This document shows positions 32,755 through 42,442 of a stretch of 64,000 nt of DNA, in pieces. The stretch is from Clostridia bacterium (GTDB lineage Bacteria; Bacillota; Clostridia; Lachnospirales; Lachnospiraceae). The DNA is taken from contig CAJTDE010000020.1 in the NCBI GenBank assembly GCA_910574835.1, positions 16,633 through 80,632 on the forward strand, read 5' to 3'. The notes below the pieces were generated by a model. It searched no databases. It saw only the letters and a list, made by a program, of their open reading frames with translations, and had not been told where the DNA came from. Every line of letters begins with the position of its first letter. Positions within the stretch are counted from its first letter, which is position 1. A program made the position numbers and the translations under genes.

Positions 32755-33471
32755 TTAAACATTCCGCTTCTGCTGCTCAAGAACACAGCCTTCCAAAGCC
32801 TCATTCAAAATCCGTATATCCCTCCGAACAAAATATTCCCGGGCAAGCGTCCGCTCTTTTCCCTCCTTCGGGAGCCTCTCAAGAATCTTCTCATTCGTCT
32901 CAATCTGCTTCCTCAGATAGTTCTCCAAAACCGGAAGGGACTGCTGCAGTTCAACCCTCCCGTAACGATATTCCGGCAGGGTATAAGTCCGTCCTCTCCC
33001 CTGTACCGCCTTCATCATGGGATAATATTTTCCATCCTCATTTACAATATCCTCACGGATAATCTGCCAGTCATTCCGATAAATCCACTGACGGATGCCA
33101 GCAATATCAGACTGGGGCTGCAGGATCAGCTCCCGGACGGAGGAAAGCGCCTCTCTTCCCTCATACAGAATCTTCTCCATCAAAATGCCGCCCATTCCGG
33201 CAATCAGAACCGAATCTCCCTCCCCTGCCTTGAGGGCTGTCAGGCCGTCCGAAAGCCTTGTTTGTATGTACCCGATAAGCCCTGCTTCCTCAATATGGCT
33301 TTTCGCCCGTAGAAGAGGGCCTTCGTTAATATCCATAGCAATCGCCGAAGGAATCCGCTTTGTCTCACAAAGGCAGATGGGAACATACCCATGATCTGTT
33401 CCCACATCCACCAGGCGGTTTCCGGGGGATACCATTCCGGCTAATCGCTCCAATCGTTTTGATAGATTCAT
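32755..33471 (-). CDS. trmK: tRNA (adenine(22)-N1)-methyltransferase
   Basis: 238 residues. A Rossmann-fold SAM-dependent methylase with RLVDVGTDHGYVPICL as the SAM-binding motif I, AMDINEGPLLRA as motif II, and AGMGGILMEKIL plus LILQPQSD as catalytic-site motifs characteristic of TrmK. The enzyme makes m1A22 in tRNA. It lies three bases after rpoD, in the conserved dnaG-rpoD-trmK-nif3 order. Confidence 0.94.
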   Translation of the reverse strand: MNLSKRLERLAGMVSPGNRLVDVGTDHGYVPICLCETKRIPSAIAMDINEGPLLRAKSHIEEAGLIGYIQTRLSDGLTALKAGEGDSVLIAGMGGILMEKILYEGREALSSVRELILQPQSDIAGIRQWIYRNDWQIIREDIVNEDGKYYPMMKAVQGRGRTYTLPEYRYGRVELQQSLPVLENYLRKQIETNEKILERLPKEGKERTLAREYFVRRDIRILNEALEGCVLEQQKRNV

Positions 33472-33474
33472 AGC

Positions 33475-34578
33475 TTAGTCCAGATAATCCTTAAGCTTCC
33501 TGCTGCGGCTCGGGTGGCGCAGCTTCCGGAGAGCCTTGGCCTCAATCTGACGGATACGCTCGCGCGTTACCTGGAACTCCTTTCCCACTTCCTCCAGGGT
33601 ACGCGCCCGCCCGTCGTCCAGGCCAAAGCGCAGACGCAGCACCTTCTGCTCCCGATCTGTCAGCGTACTCAAAACCTCCACAAGCTGCTCCTTTAAGAGC
33701 GTAAAAGCCGCGGCGTCGGAAGGCACCGGAACATTGTCATCCTGGATAAAGTCGCCAAGATGGCTGTCCTCCTCCTCACCGATAGGCGTCTCTAAAGACA
33801 CCGGCTCCTGAGAAATCTTTAGGATCTCCCGGACGCGCTCCACCGGAAGCTTCATCTCCTCCGCAATCTCCTCCGGTGAAGGCTCTCTTCCAAGCTCCTG
33901 CAAAAGCTGCCGTGATACGCGGATCAGTTTGTTAATCGTCTCCACCATATGCACGGGAATCCGGATGGTTCTGGCCTGGTCCGCAATGGCTCTGGTAATG
34001 GCCTGGCGAATCCACCAGGTAGCATAGGTGCTGAATTTGAAACCTTTACGGTAATCAAACTTCTCCACCGCCTTGATAAGACCCAAGTTTCCTTCCTGAA
34101 TCAGATCCAGGAAAAGCATCCCTCTGCCCACATAGCGCTTGGCAATGCTGACCACCAGACGCAGATTCGCCTCCGCCAGACGCTTCTTGGCCTCCTCATC
34201 TCCCAGCTCCAGACGCTTTGCCAGCTCAATTTCCTCCTCCGCGCTTAAGAGCGGAACCTTTCCAATTTCCTTCAGATACATGCGGACGGGGTCCTCAATG
34301 CTGACGCCCTCCGGTACGGAAAGATCGATTTGTTCAACATCGACTTCGTCCTCATCCGTGAGAATAATCTCATCGTCATCGTCGTCGCTGGTAATCCGGA
34401 GCACGTCAATATTGTGGGCTTCCAGGTATTCCAGGATTTTCTCGAAATGCTCCGCATCCAATTCCATGTCATGGAAAAAGTCGTTGATCTCCTGATATTC
34501 CAGGATATTTTTCTTTTTCTTTGCCATAGCCAGAAGCTCTTTTAACTTCTCCTCAAATTTTACCATGTTTTCTTCCAT
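33475..34578 (-). CDS. rpoD: Primary sigma factor RpoD (SigA)
   Basis: 367 residues, the short form typical of Firmicutes. An acidic region 1.1 ([14 protein letters not shown]) is followed by region 1.2 ([17 protein letters not shown]). Region 2 has [17 protein letters not shown] and [17 protein letters not shown] for -10 recognition and melting. Regions 3 and 4 follow, with [20 protein letters not shown] as the -35-binding helix-turn-helix. The ATG at 34578 lies nine bases after GGAAGG; the codon at 34596 overlaps that ribosome binding site. It follows dnaG by 38 bases. Confidence 0.97.
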   Translation of the reverse strand: MEENMVKFEEKLKELLAMAKKKKNILEYQEINDFFHDMELDAEHFEKILEYLEAHNIDVLRITSDDDDDEIILTDEDEVDVEQIDLSVPEGVSIEDPVRMYLKEIGKVPLLSAEEEIELAKRLELGDEEAKKRLAEANLRLVVSIAKRYVGRGMLFLDLIQEGNLGLIKAVEKFDYRKGFKFSTYATWWIRQAITRAIADQARTIRIPVHMVETINKLIRVSRQLLQELGREPSPEEIAEEMKLPVERVREILKISQEPVSLETPIGEEEDSHLGDFIQDDNVPVPSDAAAFTLLKEQLVEVLSTLTDREQKVLRLRFGLDDGRARTLEEVGKEFQVTRERIRQIEAKALRKLRHPSRSRKLKDYLD

Positions 34579-34616
34579 GTTGTTCCATCCTTCCATAACT
34601 TGTTAGTATTTTATCC

Positions 34617-36380
34617 TTAATCCAAAGAAATATGCAATTTCTCCAATTGACGCCTGCGCCCTACTACCTGCTGCAGGCCAATCATATCGGTTGGGTCCAG
34701 TTCTTTTGCCCTCTTTTCCAGAGCATTTTTCAAAACCTTGTAAACCGCTTCCTTCAGAGCCTTCTCCAATTCTTCCTTTGTGTCCGTCTTAAGCTCCGCA
34801 TTAAAAACGGCCGCCGCCCTGCGCTGCTCCTCGGAATCCTCAAAGGTATTCACAATCCGGGCAGGATTCAGATCTCCCCTCTCCTGCTGCTCATAAAGCA
34901 TGCCGGCAATCCGTTCGTAAAGGGGAACCGTAAAGTCCTCCGGCGATACATGACGGCGGATCTCCCGGAAATATACGGGATCGGAGATCATCCAGGTCAG
35001 CAGAAGCTTCTGGGAGGCATCGCTTCCGTCCTCTTGCTCCTTTTTGCGTGAGGACACATCCCTTGGGCGTTCCACCGGCCGGACACCCCCCAGAGCAATC
35101 CCCATCTGATTGACCTTTTTTTGCAGCGCTTCATAGCCGACATGATACTGCTGCGAAAGCGTCTCTATGTAATTATTCCGCTCCAGCTCGTCCGAAAAAC
35201 CCAGAAGCTTTCTTGCCATCTGATCAAAAAATGCCGTCTTGCCTGCCGGGTCCTTCAGATTAAAGCCCCGCTCCAAAACCTCGATTTCGAAAAGGAAGCT
35301 GCTCTTCGCCTCGTCTATCCGCTGCTGAAAGGCTTCCGTCCCCAGAGCCTTGATAAATTCATCCGGGTCCTTATAGGGTTTCATATTGATCACCCGGACG
35401 GAAAGTCCTGCCTCCTTCAAAATGGGAATAGCCCGAAGCGCAGCATTGGTGCCTGCCTCATCGCTGTCATAGGTCAAAAGCACCTCCTGGGTAAACCGCT
35501 TCAGAAGAAGGGACTGCTGCGGGGTAAAGGCCGTCCCCAGGGACGCCACCGCCTGGTTAAAACCTGCTTGATGGAGGGCAATCACATCCATATAGCCCTC
35601 GCAGATGATCATATTGGACTTCCGGGCGCTTCTTGCAAGGTTCAGACCGTAGAGATTCCGGCTTTTGTCGAAAATCCTTGTCTCGGGGGAATTTAAGTAC
35701 TTGGGCTTGGCATCCCCCATCACCCGCCCTCCAAAACCAATCACCCGGTTATTGCCGTCCATAATGGGAAACATCACCCGGTTCCAGAACTTATCATAAG
35801 CTCCCCGCCGCTCGTCCATCGTAATCAGGCCGGAATCCTTCAAAAGCTCGTCCGAATACCCCTCCTGCTTTAAGTACTTGTAAAGCTGTCCGTTATACTT
35901 GCCGGAATAGCCCAATCCAAAGCGGCGGATGGTGTCGTCGGTGAGCGCTCTGTTTCTGAGATACTCGTAGGCATCTCTCCCGCTCTCCTGCTTAAGCTGA
36001 TAATAATAGAACTTAGCCGCCTTTTTGTGAATCTCCAACAACCGGCCTTTTAAGTCCGCCTGCCGCTTTGCTTCCTCCGAGTACTCCATCTCCGGCAGAG
36101 TCACGCCGCAGCGGTCCGCCAGATACTTTACGGTCTCAGGAAAGGTGTAGTTCTCATATTCCATCAGGAAATTGAACACCGTGCCTCCCGCATGACAGCC
36201 AAAGCAGTAATACATCTGCCGATCCGGCGTCACGGAAAAGGAGGGCGACTTCTCACTGTGAAACGGGCAGAGTCCAAAGTACCTGCTCCCCTGCTTCCGA
36301 AGGCGCACGTAGCCGGATATGACATCCACAATATCATTTTTTAAACGTATTTCCTCTATTAAATCCTCCGAATAATACAT
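34617..36380 (-). CDS. dnaG: DNA primase DnaG
   Basis: 587 residues. The N-terminal zinc-binding domain has C and H ligands in LCPFHSEKSPSFSV and YYCFGCHAGGTVFNF. The catalytic core has the TOPRIM part with IICEGYMDVIALHQAGF and LTYDSDEAGTNAA. The C-terminal helicase-binding region follows from about 440. It synthesises RNA primers at the replication fork. First gene of the dnaG-rpoD-trmK-nif3 block. Confidence 0.97.
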   Translation of the reverse strand: MYYSEDLIEEIRLKNDIVDVISGYVRLRKQGSRYFGLCPFHSEKSPSFSVTPDRQMYYCFGCHAGGTVFNFLMEYENYTFPETVKYLADRCGVTLPEMEYSEEAKRQADLKGRLLEIHKKAAKFYYYQLKQESGRDAYEYLRNRALTDDTIRRFGLGYSGKYNGQLYKYLKQEGYSDELLKDSGLITMDERRGAYDKFWNRVMFPIMDGNNRVIGFGGRVMGDAKPKYLNSPETRIFDKSRNLYGLNLARSARKSNMIICEGYMDVIALHQAGFNQAVASLGTAFTPQQSLLLKRFTQEVLLTYDSDEAGTNAALRAIPILKEAGLSVRVINMKPYKDPDEFIKALGTEAFQQRIDEAKSSFLFEIEVLERGFNLKDPAGKTAFFDQMARKLLGFSDELERNNYIETLSQQYHVGYEALQKKVNQMGIALGGVRPVERPRDVSSRKKEQEDGSDASQKLLLTWMISDPVYFREIRRHVSPEDFTVPLYERIAGMLYEQQERGDLNPARIVNTFEDSEEQRRAAAVFNAELKTDTKEELEKALKEAVYKVLKNALEKRAKELDPTDMIGLQQVVGRRRQLEKLHISLD

Positions 36381-36514
36381 GCATTATCACCCATTCCAAT
36401 CAGGAGCAGTTATTCCGGCCCGTTTTTCCGGCAGCACAGGTCAAAAAGTTTCCCGGGCGTGCAGCCATCGCAGACAGCGAACACAGGCTTCACTGTTATT
36501 TGTGCAACGCCGTA

Positions 36515-37558
36515 CTAGATGCTCCAAGCCTTGGGAATAAAATATTCGTTAAACTTGTAGATCGCATATTGATCTGTCATGCCGGATATGTAATCGCAGA
36601 CCACAATCTCCTTCTCCTCATGCTCCTGAAAAAGCATGTCAAGAAATTCCTCCGACATCTCCCGGGGATGCTCCATATAGTAGGAAAACAAAGCCTCCAA
36701 AAGCTCCTGAGCCTTGATCTCCTCGCTTTTTGCCAGGGGATTCGTATACAGATTCTTAAACATAAAGCTTCTCAAATCCTGCATGGCGCCGCCCACCTCG
36801 TCGGACATGCGAAGCTTCCTCTCTTCTTGCGATTCCCCTGCCGGTCTTTCCTTAAGCCAGTCCACATTCTGCATCACAATATCATGGATCAGCGTATTCA
36901 GCCGTTCCCGGGTGGAATGTCCCAGAATATCCCGGTATTCCCCGGGAATATCCGTCTCCTCCAGAATCCCTGCCCTTATAGCGTCGTCGATATCGTGATT
37001 GATATAGGCAATCTTATCCGCAAAGCGCACAATCTGCCCCTCCAATGTATAAGGGCTGCCGTTTGTCCTGTGGTTGCGGATGCCGTCCCTTACCTCCCAG
37101 GTCAGATTCAGGCCCTTTCCCTGCTTTTCCAGGCGTTCCACCACCCGGACGCTCTGCTCATAGTGGGCAAAGCCTCTGGAGCACAGGCCGTTAAGCGCTC
37201 TTTCCCCGGCATGTCCAAAGGGCGTGTGTCCCAGGTCATGGCCCAGTGCAATGGCTTCCGTCAAATCCTCGTTGAGCCGCAGGGCCTTTGCCACTGTTCT
37301 TGCTGTCTGAGCAACCTCCAGGGTGTGGGTAAGACGTGTCCGGTAATGATCTCCTCTCGGGGTCAGAAACACCTGGGTCTTATGCTTCAGACGTCGAAAA
37401 GACTTGCAGTGAAGAATCCGATCCCGATCCCTTTGATACACCGGCCGTATATCACAGGGCGGCTCCGGTGCATCCCTTCCCCTGGAATCCCTGCTGAATG
37501 CCGCATAAGGACTTAAATACTCCTGCTCCCACTGCTCCGTACTCTCACGAATCGTCAT
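36515..37558 (-). CDS. Deoxyguanosinetriphosphate triphosphohydrolase-like protein
   Basis: 347 residues of the dGTPase HD family: RLTHTLEVAQTART, then AIALGHDLGHTPFGHAGE with the HD pair, and VRFADKIAYINHDIDDA. It hydrolyses dNTPs to deoxynucleoside and triphosphate in related enzymes. The ATG at 37558 has AAAGGAG upstream; the in-frame codons further up lack a ribosome binding site. It lies 134 bases upstream of dnaG on the same strand, a frequent arrangement in Clostridia. Confidence 0.92.
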   Translation of the reverse strand: MTIRESTEQWEQEYLSPYAAFSRDSRGRDAPEPPCDIRPVYQRDRDRILHCKSFRRLKHKTQVFLTPRGDHYRTRLTHTLEVAQTARTVAKALRLNEDLTEAIALGHDLGHTPFGHAGERALNGLCSRGFAHYEQSVRVVERLEKQGKGLNLTWEVRDGIRNHRTNGSPYTLEGQIVRFADKIAYINHDIDDAIRAGILEETDIPGEYRDILGHSTRERLNTLIHDIVMQNVDWLKERPAGESQEERKLRMSDEVGGAMQDLRSFMFKNLYTNPLAKSEEIKAQELLEALFSYYMEHPREMSEEFLDMLFQEHEEKEIVVCDYISGMTDQYAIYKFNEYFIPKAWSI

Positions 37559-37671
37559 AGGCCGCTCCTTTCCGGAAGGGCAGCTCCCTTCCTGCCAAAC
37601 CAATGTCATTTCGTTAAGCCGCAAAAATGTGCCGTAAAACTGCCTCTATTATATTTATTCTGCGTCCGCTC

Positions 37672-38238
37672 TCAATTCCCTCTTTTTTTCTTCAAATTTG
37701 GATATTCTTTTTTTCCTACCAGATTTCGACGGATATATGCAAGGGTTTTCGCCTCTCCCTGCCGCGACAGCATACGAAGCAGGTACTCCAAAAGAGCCTT
37801 TGTCTCCTCGTGGATCACATAGGCTTCCTTTCCCTGCTCATAGTAAGCCAGAGGATGATGCTGATTGTAAGCGTCTCCCTTGTAAATCCGGGAGGCTGCT
37901 ATGCGGTCCATCATCATCTCCGCCACATATTTTGCAGGCATCTTCATCCCGGCAAGCTCCCCGCCTGCCTGTAAGCTGTAATCAATCCAATACTCATAAT
38001 GATGCTTATTCCGCCCCTTGTGATGGAGCCAGGCGGAGGAATAGCCCCTGCTCTCCCGCTCCGCGTTGTTGGGACTCCGATATCCCTGGTAGTACCGGCA
38101 TCCGGGCACAAACTCCGCCGGAGAATATTTTGACAGATCGTGGGTCAGCCCCTGCCGGTAAAGACCGATTTTAAAACAATATTTCATCACAAGCAGTCTG
38201 TGACGGGTGATTGTGCAAAAATGCTTCCAAGCTTTCAT
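37672..38238 (-). CDS. DUF5662-like protein
   Basis: 188 residues. The conserved part has HRLLVMKYCFKIGLYRQGL, then HDLSKYSPAEF, SSAWLHHKGRNKHHYEYW and KYVAEMMMDRIAAS. The many His and Asp residues hint at metal binding. I know it only as an uncharacterised Firmicute family. The ATG at 38238 has GGAAAG inside the end of the GH13-like gene (four bases apart), so the two are co-translated. Confidence 0.8.
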   Translation of the reverse strand: MKAWKHFCTITRHRLLVMKYCFKIGLYRQGLTHDLSKYSPAEFVPGCRYYQGYRSPNNAERESRGYSSAWLHHKGRNKHHYEYWIDYSLQAGGELAGMKMPAKYVAEMMMDRIAASRIYKGDAYNQHHPLAYYEQGKEAYVIHEETKALLEYLLRMLSRQGEAKTLAYIRRNLVGKKEYPNLKKKRGN

Positions 38239-38242
38239 ATCT

Positions 38243-40099
38243 CTACTTTCCTGCCAGCACCAGGATCGTGCGCTCCGGCACCGTAACCTTCCGCTGCTCC
38301 TCAAGAATCTCCTCCTGTCCCTCCTGGAAAATGCCCTCTGTCCCTTCCAGTCCCGTATCAAGGGCAATCCGCCACTTGCGATCCGCAGGCAGTCCGGGCA
38401 GCGCAAATTCATGGGGCATCCAATGCATATTATATGCTACATAAAAGAAATCGTCCTCCACATAATCGCCCGCATACAAAATACCCACGCTTCTGCTGTA
38501 ATTTTCAAAATCTCCGAACCACGCCTGCCTGCCGTGATAGGATACATCCGGGTAGCCGCAGGAAAGGTAATCCGTCATCTGAAGCTCCCGGGCCTGGTGA
38601 AATACGGGATGAGCCTTGCGGAAGGCAATCAGCCCCTTTACAAATTCCAGAAGAGCCGTCTCCGCCTTTCCCGTTTTCCAGGGAATCCAGGATAGTTCAT
38701 TGTCCTGGCACCAGGCATTGTTATTGCCGGACTGAGAATTGCCCCTCTCGTCGCCGGCATAGATAAGCGGCGTTCCCTGACTCAGCAAAAGGATGGTAAA
38801 GGCATTGCGAAGCTGGCGGCTCCGAAGCTTGAGCAGCCGCTTTTTTCTGCTTGGCCCCTCCTCTCCGCAGTTCCAGCTGTAATTGACGTCTGTGCCGTCC
38901 CGGTTGGCTTCGCCGTTGGCCTCATTGTGCTTCTCATCATAGGTAACCAGATCCGTCAGCGTAAATCCGTTATGATTGGCCATGTAATTGATAACCCCAT
39001 TGCGCTTAGGGTTGCGTCTTGCCCGGCTTGTTATGGCCGTAAGCTGCCCCTCGTCGCCCTTGAGAAAACGTCTTGCGTCCAGCATAAAGCCGTCGTTGTA
39101 CTCCGCCAGATTGCGGAAGGCCGGTACTGCCTTTTCCTCATAAATCTCATCCAAGGCAAAGCCCTCGCTGAAAATCTTCGTATGGCTCAAAAGCGGGTCC
39201 TGGGCCAGAGCTTCCACAGGCGCGTTATCCCGGTTGATATGTACGCCGTCAATGTGGTATTCCACCACCCAGTAACGGATACAGCCGAGCACCAGAGACG
39301 CCTTCGTTCCCTTTGGAAAATAAAATTCCAAAATGATCTCTATTCCGTTTTTGTGAAGCTCCCGGATAAGCTCTTTTAGCTCCTGCACCGGATTGTCCGA
39401 GGCGGCATAGGAAGCCTTGGGAGCAAAATAGTACGCCTTGGGAGAATATCCCCAGTAATTGATCCGCGTCTCTCCCCCGTCCAAAGGCGCGTATTTTTTA
39501 AGAGCCGGACTGTCCACGGAGGCAAGCTCTGAAAATTCATATATCGGCATCAGCTCAAGCTGATTGATCCCAAGCTCTTTTAAATAAGGGATCTTTTCCT
39601 TCAGTCCCGCAAAGGTTCCCTTTGCCTTTACCCTGGAGGTTCCATGCTTTGTAAAGCCCCGCACATGCGCCGCGTAAGCTACAATCTCCTCGTAGGGCAG
39701 ACGAAGAGGTCTGTCTCCCTCCCAGTCAAAGACGCCCGGGCAGATTCGGCCCCGCAGGACTTCCTCCTTTACGGGCTTTCCGAAGCTCTCCCTTCCTGCT
39801 ATCCGGCAGGCATAAGGGTCTGTGACTACCTGACCGTCAATCTCATAATTATATTCATATCTGTCCGCCGGCAGATCTTTTACCAGCACGGAACGCAGAT
39901 CTCCATACTGGCCGGAGCCTTCCATAGAGATAGCGGCTTCCGGCTCTTTTCTTCCTTTTCTGTAAAGCAACAAACTGCAGGTTTTTTTATCCGGTACTGC
40001 TACTGTAAAGCAGGTATCCTCCCCCAGCTTTCGGACGCCTGGACCTTGAAGAATGCCTTCTTTAATGTCATGCTGAATATTCTTGTCCCACTTCTTCAT
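38243..40099 (-). CDS. GlgX/isoamylase-like GH13 protein with degenerate active site
   Basis: 618 residues. The N-terminus (about 1-120) resembles a CBM48 domain; then comes the GlgX-type barrel. Family landmarks such as NGEANRDGTDVNYSWNCG and NELSWIPW are kept, but the catalytic regions are not. Region I reads EIILEFYFPKG where DVVFNH is normal, and the loop after it is shortened by tens of residues. Region II reads DGVHIN, where the nucleophile Asp (FRFD) is replaced by Asn and the Arg by His. Region IV reads NYMANHNGF, with Asn in place of the His-Asp pair's Asp. Only the acid Glu in FSEGF remains. The frame is intact, so this is probably a non-hydrolytic glycogen-binding or regulatory protein, or an enzyme with changed chemistry. 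Confidence 0.87.
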   Translation of the reverse strand: MKKWDKNIQHDIKEGILQGPGVRKLGEDTCFTVAVPDKKTCSLLLYRKGRKEPEAAISMEGSGQYGDLRSVLVKDLPADRYEYNYEIDGQVVTDPYACRIAGRESFGKPVKEEVLRGRICPGVFDWEGDRPLRLPYEEIVAYAAHVRGFTKHGTSRVKAKGTFAGLKEKIPYLKELGINQLELMPIYEFSELASVDSPALKKYAPLDGGETRINYWGYSPKAYYFAPKASYAASDNPVQELKELIRELHKNGIEIILEFYFPKGTKASLVLGCIRYWVVEYHIDGVHINRDNAPVEALAQDPLLSHTKIFSEGFALDEIYEEKAVPAFRNLAEYNDGFMLDARRFLKGDEGQLTAITSRARRNPKRNGVINYMANHNGFTLTDLVTYDEKHNEANGEANRDGTDVNYSWNCGEEGPSRKKRLLKLRSRQLRNAFTILLLSQGTPLIYAGDERGNSQSGNNNAWCQDNELSWIPWKTGKAETALLEFVKGLIAFRKAHPVFHQARELQMTDYLSCGYPDVSYHGRQAWFGDFENYSRSVGILYAGDYVEDDFFYVAYNMHWMPHEFALPGLPADRKWRIALDTGLEGTEGIFQEGQEEILEEQRKVTVPERTILVLAGK

Positions 40100-40187
40100 T
40101 CAGTTCCTATCCTTTCCGCAATGTTCTGCTTTGTATTGTAAAATGACGATTCTCCCCCTATTATGAAATAATAAAATCGTATTTTTC

Positions 40188-40217
40188 ATTATAGCAGATT
40201 TTGTCAGTATTTGACAA
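40188..40217 (-). promoter_or_regulatory. Promoter of the GH13-like gene
   Basis: TTGTCA (40217-40212), 18-bp spacer and TATAAT (40193-40188) on the minus strand, about 90 bases from the start codon. Confidence 0.75.
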
Positions 40218-40263
40218 GAAATTTCCCGTTCATTTGTAGAAATTTTTTCTAAATTTTCAATAA

Positions 40264-40310
40264 AAATGCTCTTTTTACAGAAATTTTAATGTCCTGTAAA
40301 AAGAGCATTT
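40264..40310. terminator. 17-bp stem terminator between the sugar operon and the GH13-like gene
   Basis: AAATGCTCTTTTTACAG and its exact complement flank a 13-base loop. T-rich tracts lie on both sides. It can stop transcripts of the sugar operon that pass the first hairpin at 40336. Confidence 0.9.
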
Positions 40311-40335
40311 ACCAATGCCATAGACTGGGTTTAAC

Positions 40336-40372
40336 AAATCCGGCCCCTGCCATATAGGTAAGAGCCGGATTT
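40336..40372 (-). terminator. First terminator of the sugar ABC/two-component operon
   Basis: AAATCCGGC and GCCGGATTT form a 9-bp stem 21 bases beyond the stop at 40394. The minus-strand tail is TTTGTTAAA. Confidence 0.75.
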
Positions 40373-40393
40373 TTACAGAGAGCCAAAACGGGC

Positions 40394-41713
40394 CTACTGC
40401 CTAAGATAAGTATTGATGGCTCTTTGAAGTATTTTCAGACTGCTGTCTACTGTTTTGTCATTTTCCAGAATATTGCTGATCTCGCTGTCCGCCAAGGCTA
40501 TGGCCTGTTCATATCGTTTAAATTGGGGTTCAATATGCCCCTCCTCAATAACCCGGCCCAGAAGCCTCCCGCTGATAACCGTATCGCCTTCCTCCATATC
40601 CTCCTGGACTATGCTTTCCATTTCGCTTGACTGGGTGACGGCCTTGAGGACCGAGGCTCCCTGAGAATAGCGGAAAATCTCTGTCTGAAGCTCCTCGTCA
40701 TAGGTCAGAAGCTTCAGAAACTCCCATGCCAGCTCCTCCTCCCCGGTGCTGGAGCTGATGCCCATTAAAAGGGTCTCCACCTGGGAAAGGTTATCGCCCT
40801 TGGTTCCCGCCGGCATGGTTATGCAGTCCCACTGGAAATTGGCATACCGCTTGATTTTATAGGGATAAGTCTTGTAAGTCCGGTATTCCGCAAAGGTCAG
40901 CGGCATAAATGCCACATTGCCGTTGTTAAAATCCTCCTGAACCACCTTCTGGCCCTGGTTCAGCTCATTGAGCTGCCGGATATATTTCACCGACTCTACC
41001 AGGCGTTCATCGGTAAAATATCCCTGGGTTCCGTCCGAATCAAAGATTTCCCCTCCGTTAGAACAGACCGCATCCTTCCAATCATAATTGAAAATTCCGA
41101 ACTGATCCGGAACGCCGTCCCCGTTGGTATCTTTCGTAACCTTCTCACAGATAGCCAAAAGATCCTCCCATGTCCAATCCTGATCCGGCATGGCGATGCC
41201 TTCCTTGGTAAGAAGCGTCTTATTGACAAACATCAGCGTAGGCACCGTCTCGTAGGGCAGGGCATACTGAACGCCTCCATACTGCCCCGTACAAAAAGCG
41301 CTGGAGAAATATCTGTCCGGGTCAAAGGCCGCATCCCGTTCTATTAGCTCATCCAGATTTTTCATCACCCCAAGAGAAGAAAACTGATTAAAATCCGTCC
41401 CCAGCACCATAAACACATCCGGCTCCCTGCCCACCAAAAGCTTTCGGGAAAACCACTCGGAATAATCCTCCTTTAAAACACCGCTGTAATAGTGGATACG
41501 GACCCCCGGATGCTCCGCCTCAAAGCGGGCAATTGCCTTATCAATGAGTACAAAGCTGTTGGCCGTTGCCACATCCCAATTGCTTCCTGTAAACATACCG
41601 AATTCCAGAACAATCTCCTTCTTCCTGCTGTTTTGGACAATCAGCAGCGCCGCGGCACACAGCAAAGCCGCCAGGCCTATCCACACTTTTTTATAAACCT
41701 TTATATTCCCCAT
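40394..41713 (-). CDS. Membrane-anchored family-1 extracellular solute-binding protein
   Basis: 439 residues. An N-terminal membrane segment (VWIGLAALLCAAALLIV) lacks a clear lipobox, so the protein is probably tethered by that segment. The rest has the fold of sugar-binding proteins of the UgpB/MalE type: FGMFTGSNWDVATANSF, then FEAEHPGVRIHYYSG, DVFMVLGTDF and YALPYETVPTLMFVNK. The ATG at 41713 is preferred over the ATG at 41719 because of spacing from GGGAG. It is the last gene of the operon after the response regulator, and no permease of its own type is nearby, so a sensory role is more likely than transport. Confidence 0.86.
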   Translation of the reverse strand: MGNIKVYKKVWIGLAALLCAAALLIVQNSRKKEIVLEFGMFTGSNWDVATANSFVLIDKAIARFEAEHPGVRIHYYSGVLKEDYSEWFSRKLLVGREPDVFMVLGTDFNQFSSLGVMKNLDELIERDAAFDPDRYFSSAFCTGQYGGVQYALPYETVPTLMFVNKTLLTKEGIAMPDQDWTWEDLLAICEKVTKDTNGDGVPDQFGIFNYDWKDAVCSNGGEIFDSDGTQGYFTDERLVESVKYIRQLNELNQGQKVVQEDFNNGNVAFMPLTFAEYRTYKTYPYKIKRYANFQWDCITMPAGTKGDNLSQVETLLMGISSSTGEEELAWEFLKLLTYDEELQTEIFRYSQGASVLKAVTQSSEMESIVQEDMEEGDTVISGRLLGRVIEEGHIEPQFKRYEQAIALADSEISNILENDKTVDSSLKILQRAINTYLRQ

Positions 41714-41770
41714 CTTCATCTCCCGGAGGCTGCCGCCTTATCCTGCAGCAGCCCTGTCCGCCCCTGCCTT

Positions 41771-42442
41771 TCAGTCCTCCGGCGCCTGCTTCGCCGCATT
41801 CGTCTGCACCGCCCAGATAGCTAACTGGGTGCGATCCCTTAAATCCAATTTATTTAAAATAGTGCTCAAATAGTTCCTTACCGTTCCGTCTGACAGATTC
41901 AGAGTATCCGCAATCTCCTTGTTCGCCGCTCCGGTCCCCACCTGGGCAATAATTTTCCATTCCGTCTTTGTCAGCTCCTTCACTCCCTTATTTCCCACGG
42001 GAATCGTATAATCTCCCTGGGCCATCCGGGAAAACAGGCGCAGCACCTTTGTGGCAATATCCGGGTTAATCATGGCCCGGCCGCCGTATACCGTCCGAAT
42101 GGCATTCTCGAGTTCATCCATTGAAACACCCTTTAAAAGATAACCGCTGGCGCCGAATTTCAGCGCATTATACACATACTCATCATCATCAAAAGTAGTA
42201 AGAATGATAATTTTAATCTGCGGATAATTCTCCTTGATAATCTTTGTACACTGAACACCGTCCATCTTGGGCATCCGGATATCCATCAGCACCACATCCG
42301 GCTTCTGCTTCCGGACGCACCGGATCACCTCCTGTCCGTCCGCCGCCACATCCGTTACCTCAAGTCCTTCCTTGCTGTCCAGTACAATCTGAAGACTCTG
42401 CCGAATCAGCTCCTGGTCATCTGCAATCAAAACTTTAATCAT
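41771..42442 (-). CDS. NarL/LuxR-family response regulator
   Basis: 223 residues. Receiver domain with IADDQELIRQS, phospho-acceptor Asp in VVLMDIRMPKMDG and Lys in SGYLLKGVSMDEL. The C-terminal LuxR helix-turn-helix is ANKEIADTLNLSDGTVRNYL. Its start overlaps the end of the kinase gene by eight bases. The likely target is its own operon, which codes for a sugar transporter. Confidence 0.95.
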   Translation of the reverse strand: MIKVLIADDQELIRQSLQIVLDSKEGLEVTDVAADGQEVIRCVRKQKPDVVLMDIRMPKMDGVQCTKIIKENYPQIKIIILTTFDDDEYVYNALKFGASGYLLKGVSMDELENAIRTVYGGRAMINPDIATKVLRLFSRMAQGDYTIPVGNKGVKELTKTEWKIIAQVGTGAANKEIADTLNLSDGTVRNYLSTILNKLDLRDRTQLAIWAVQTNAAKQAPED

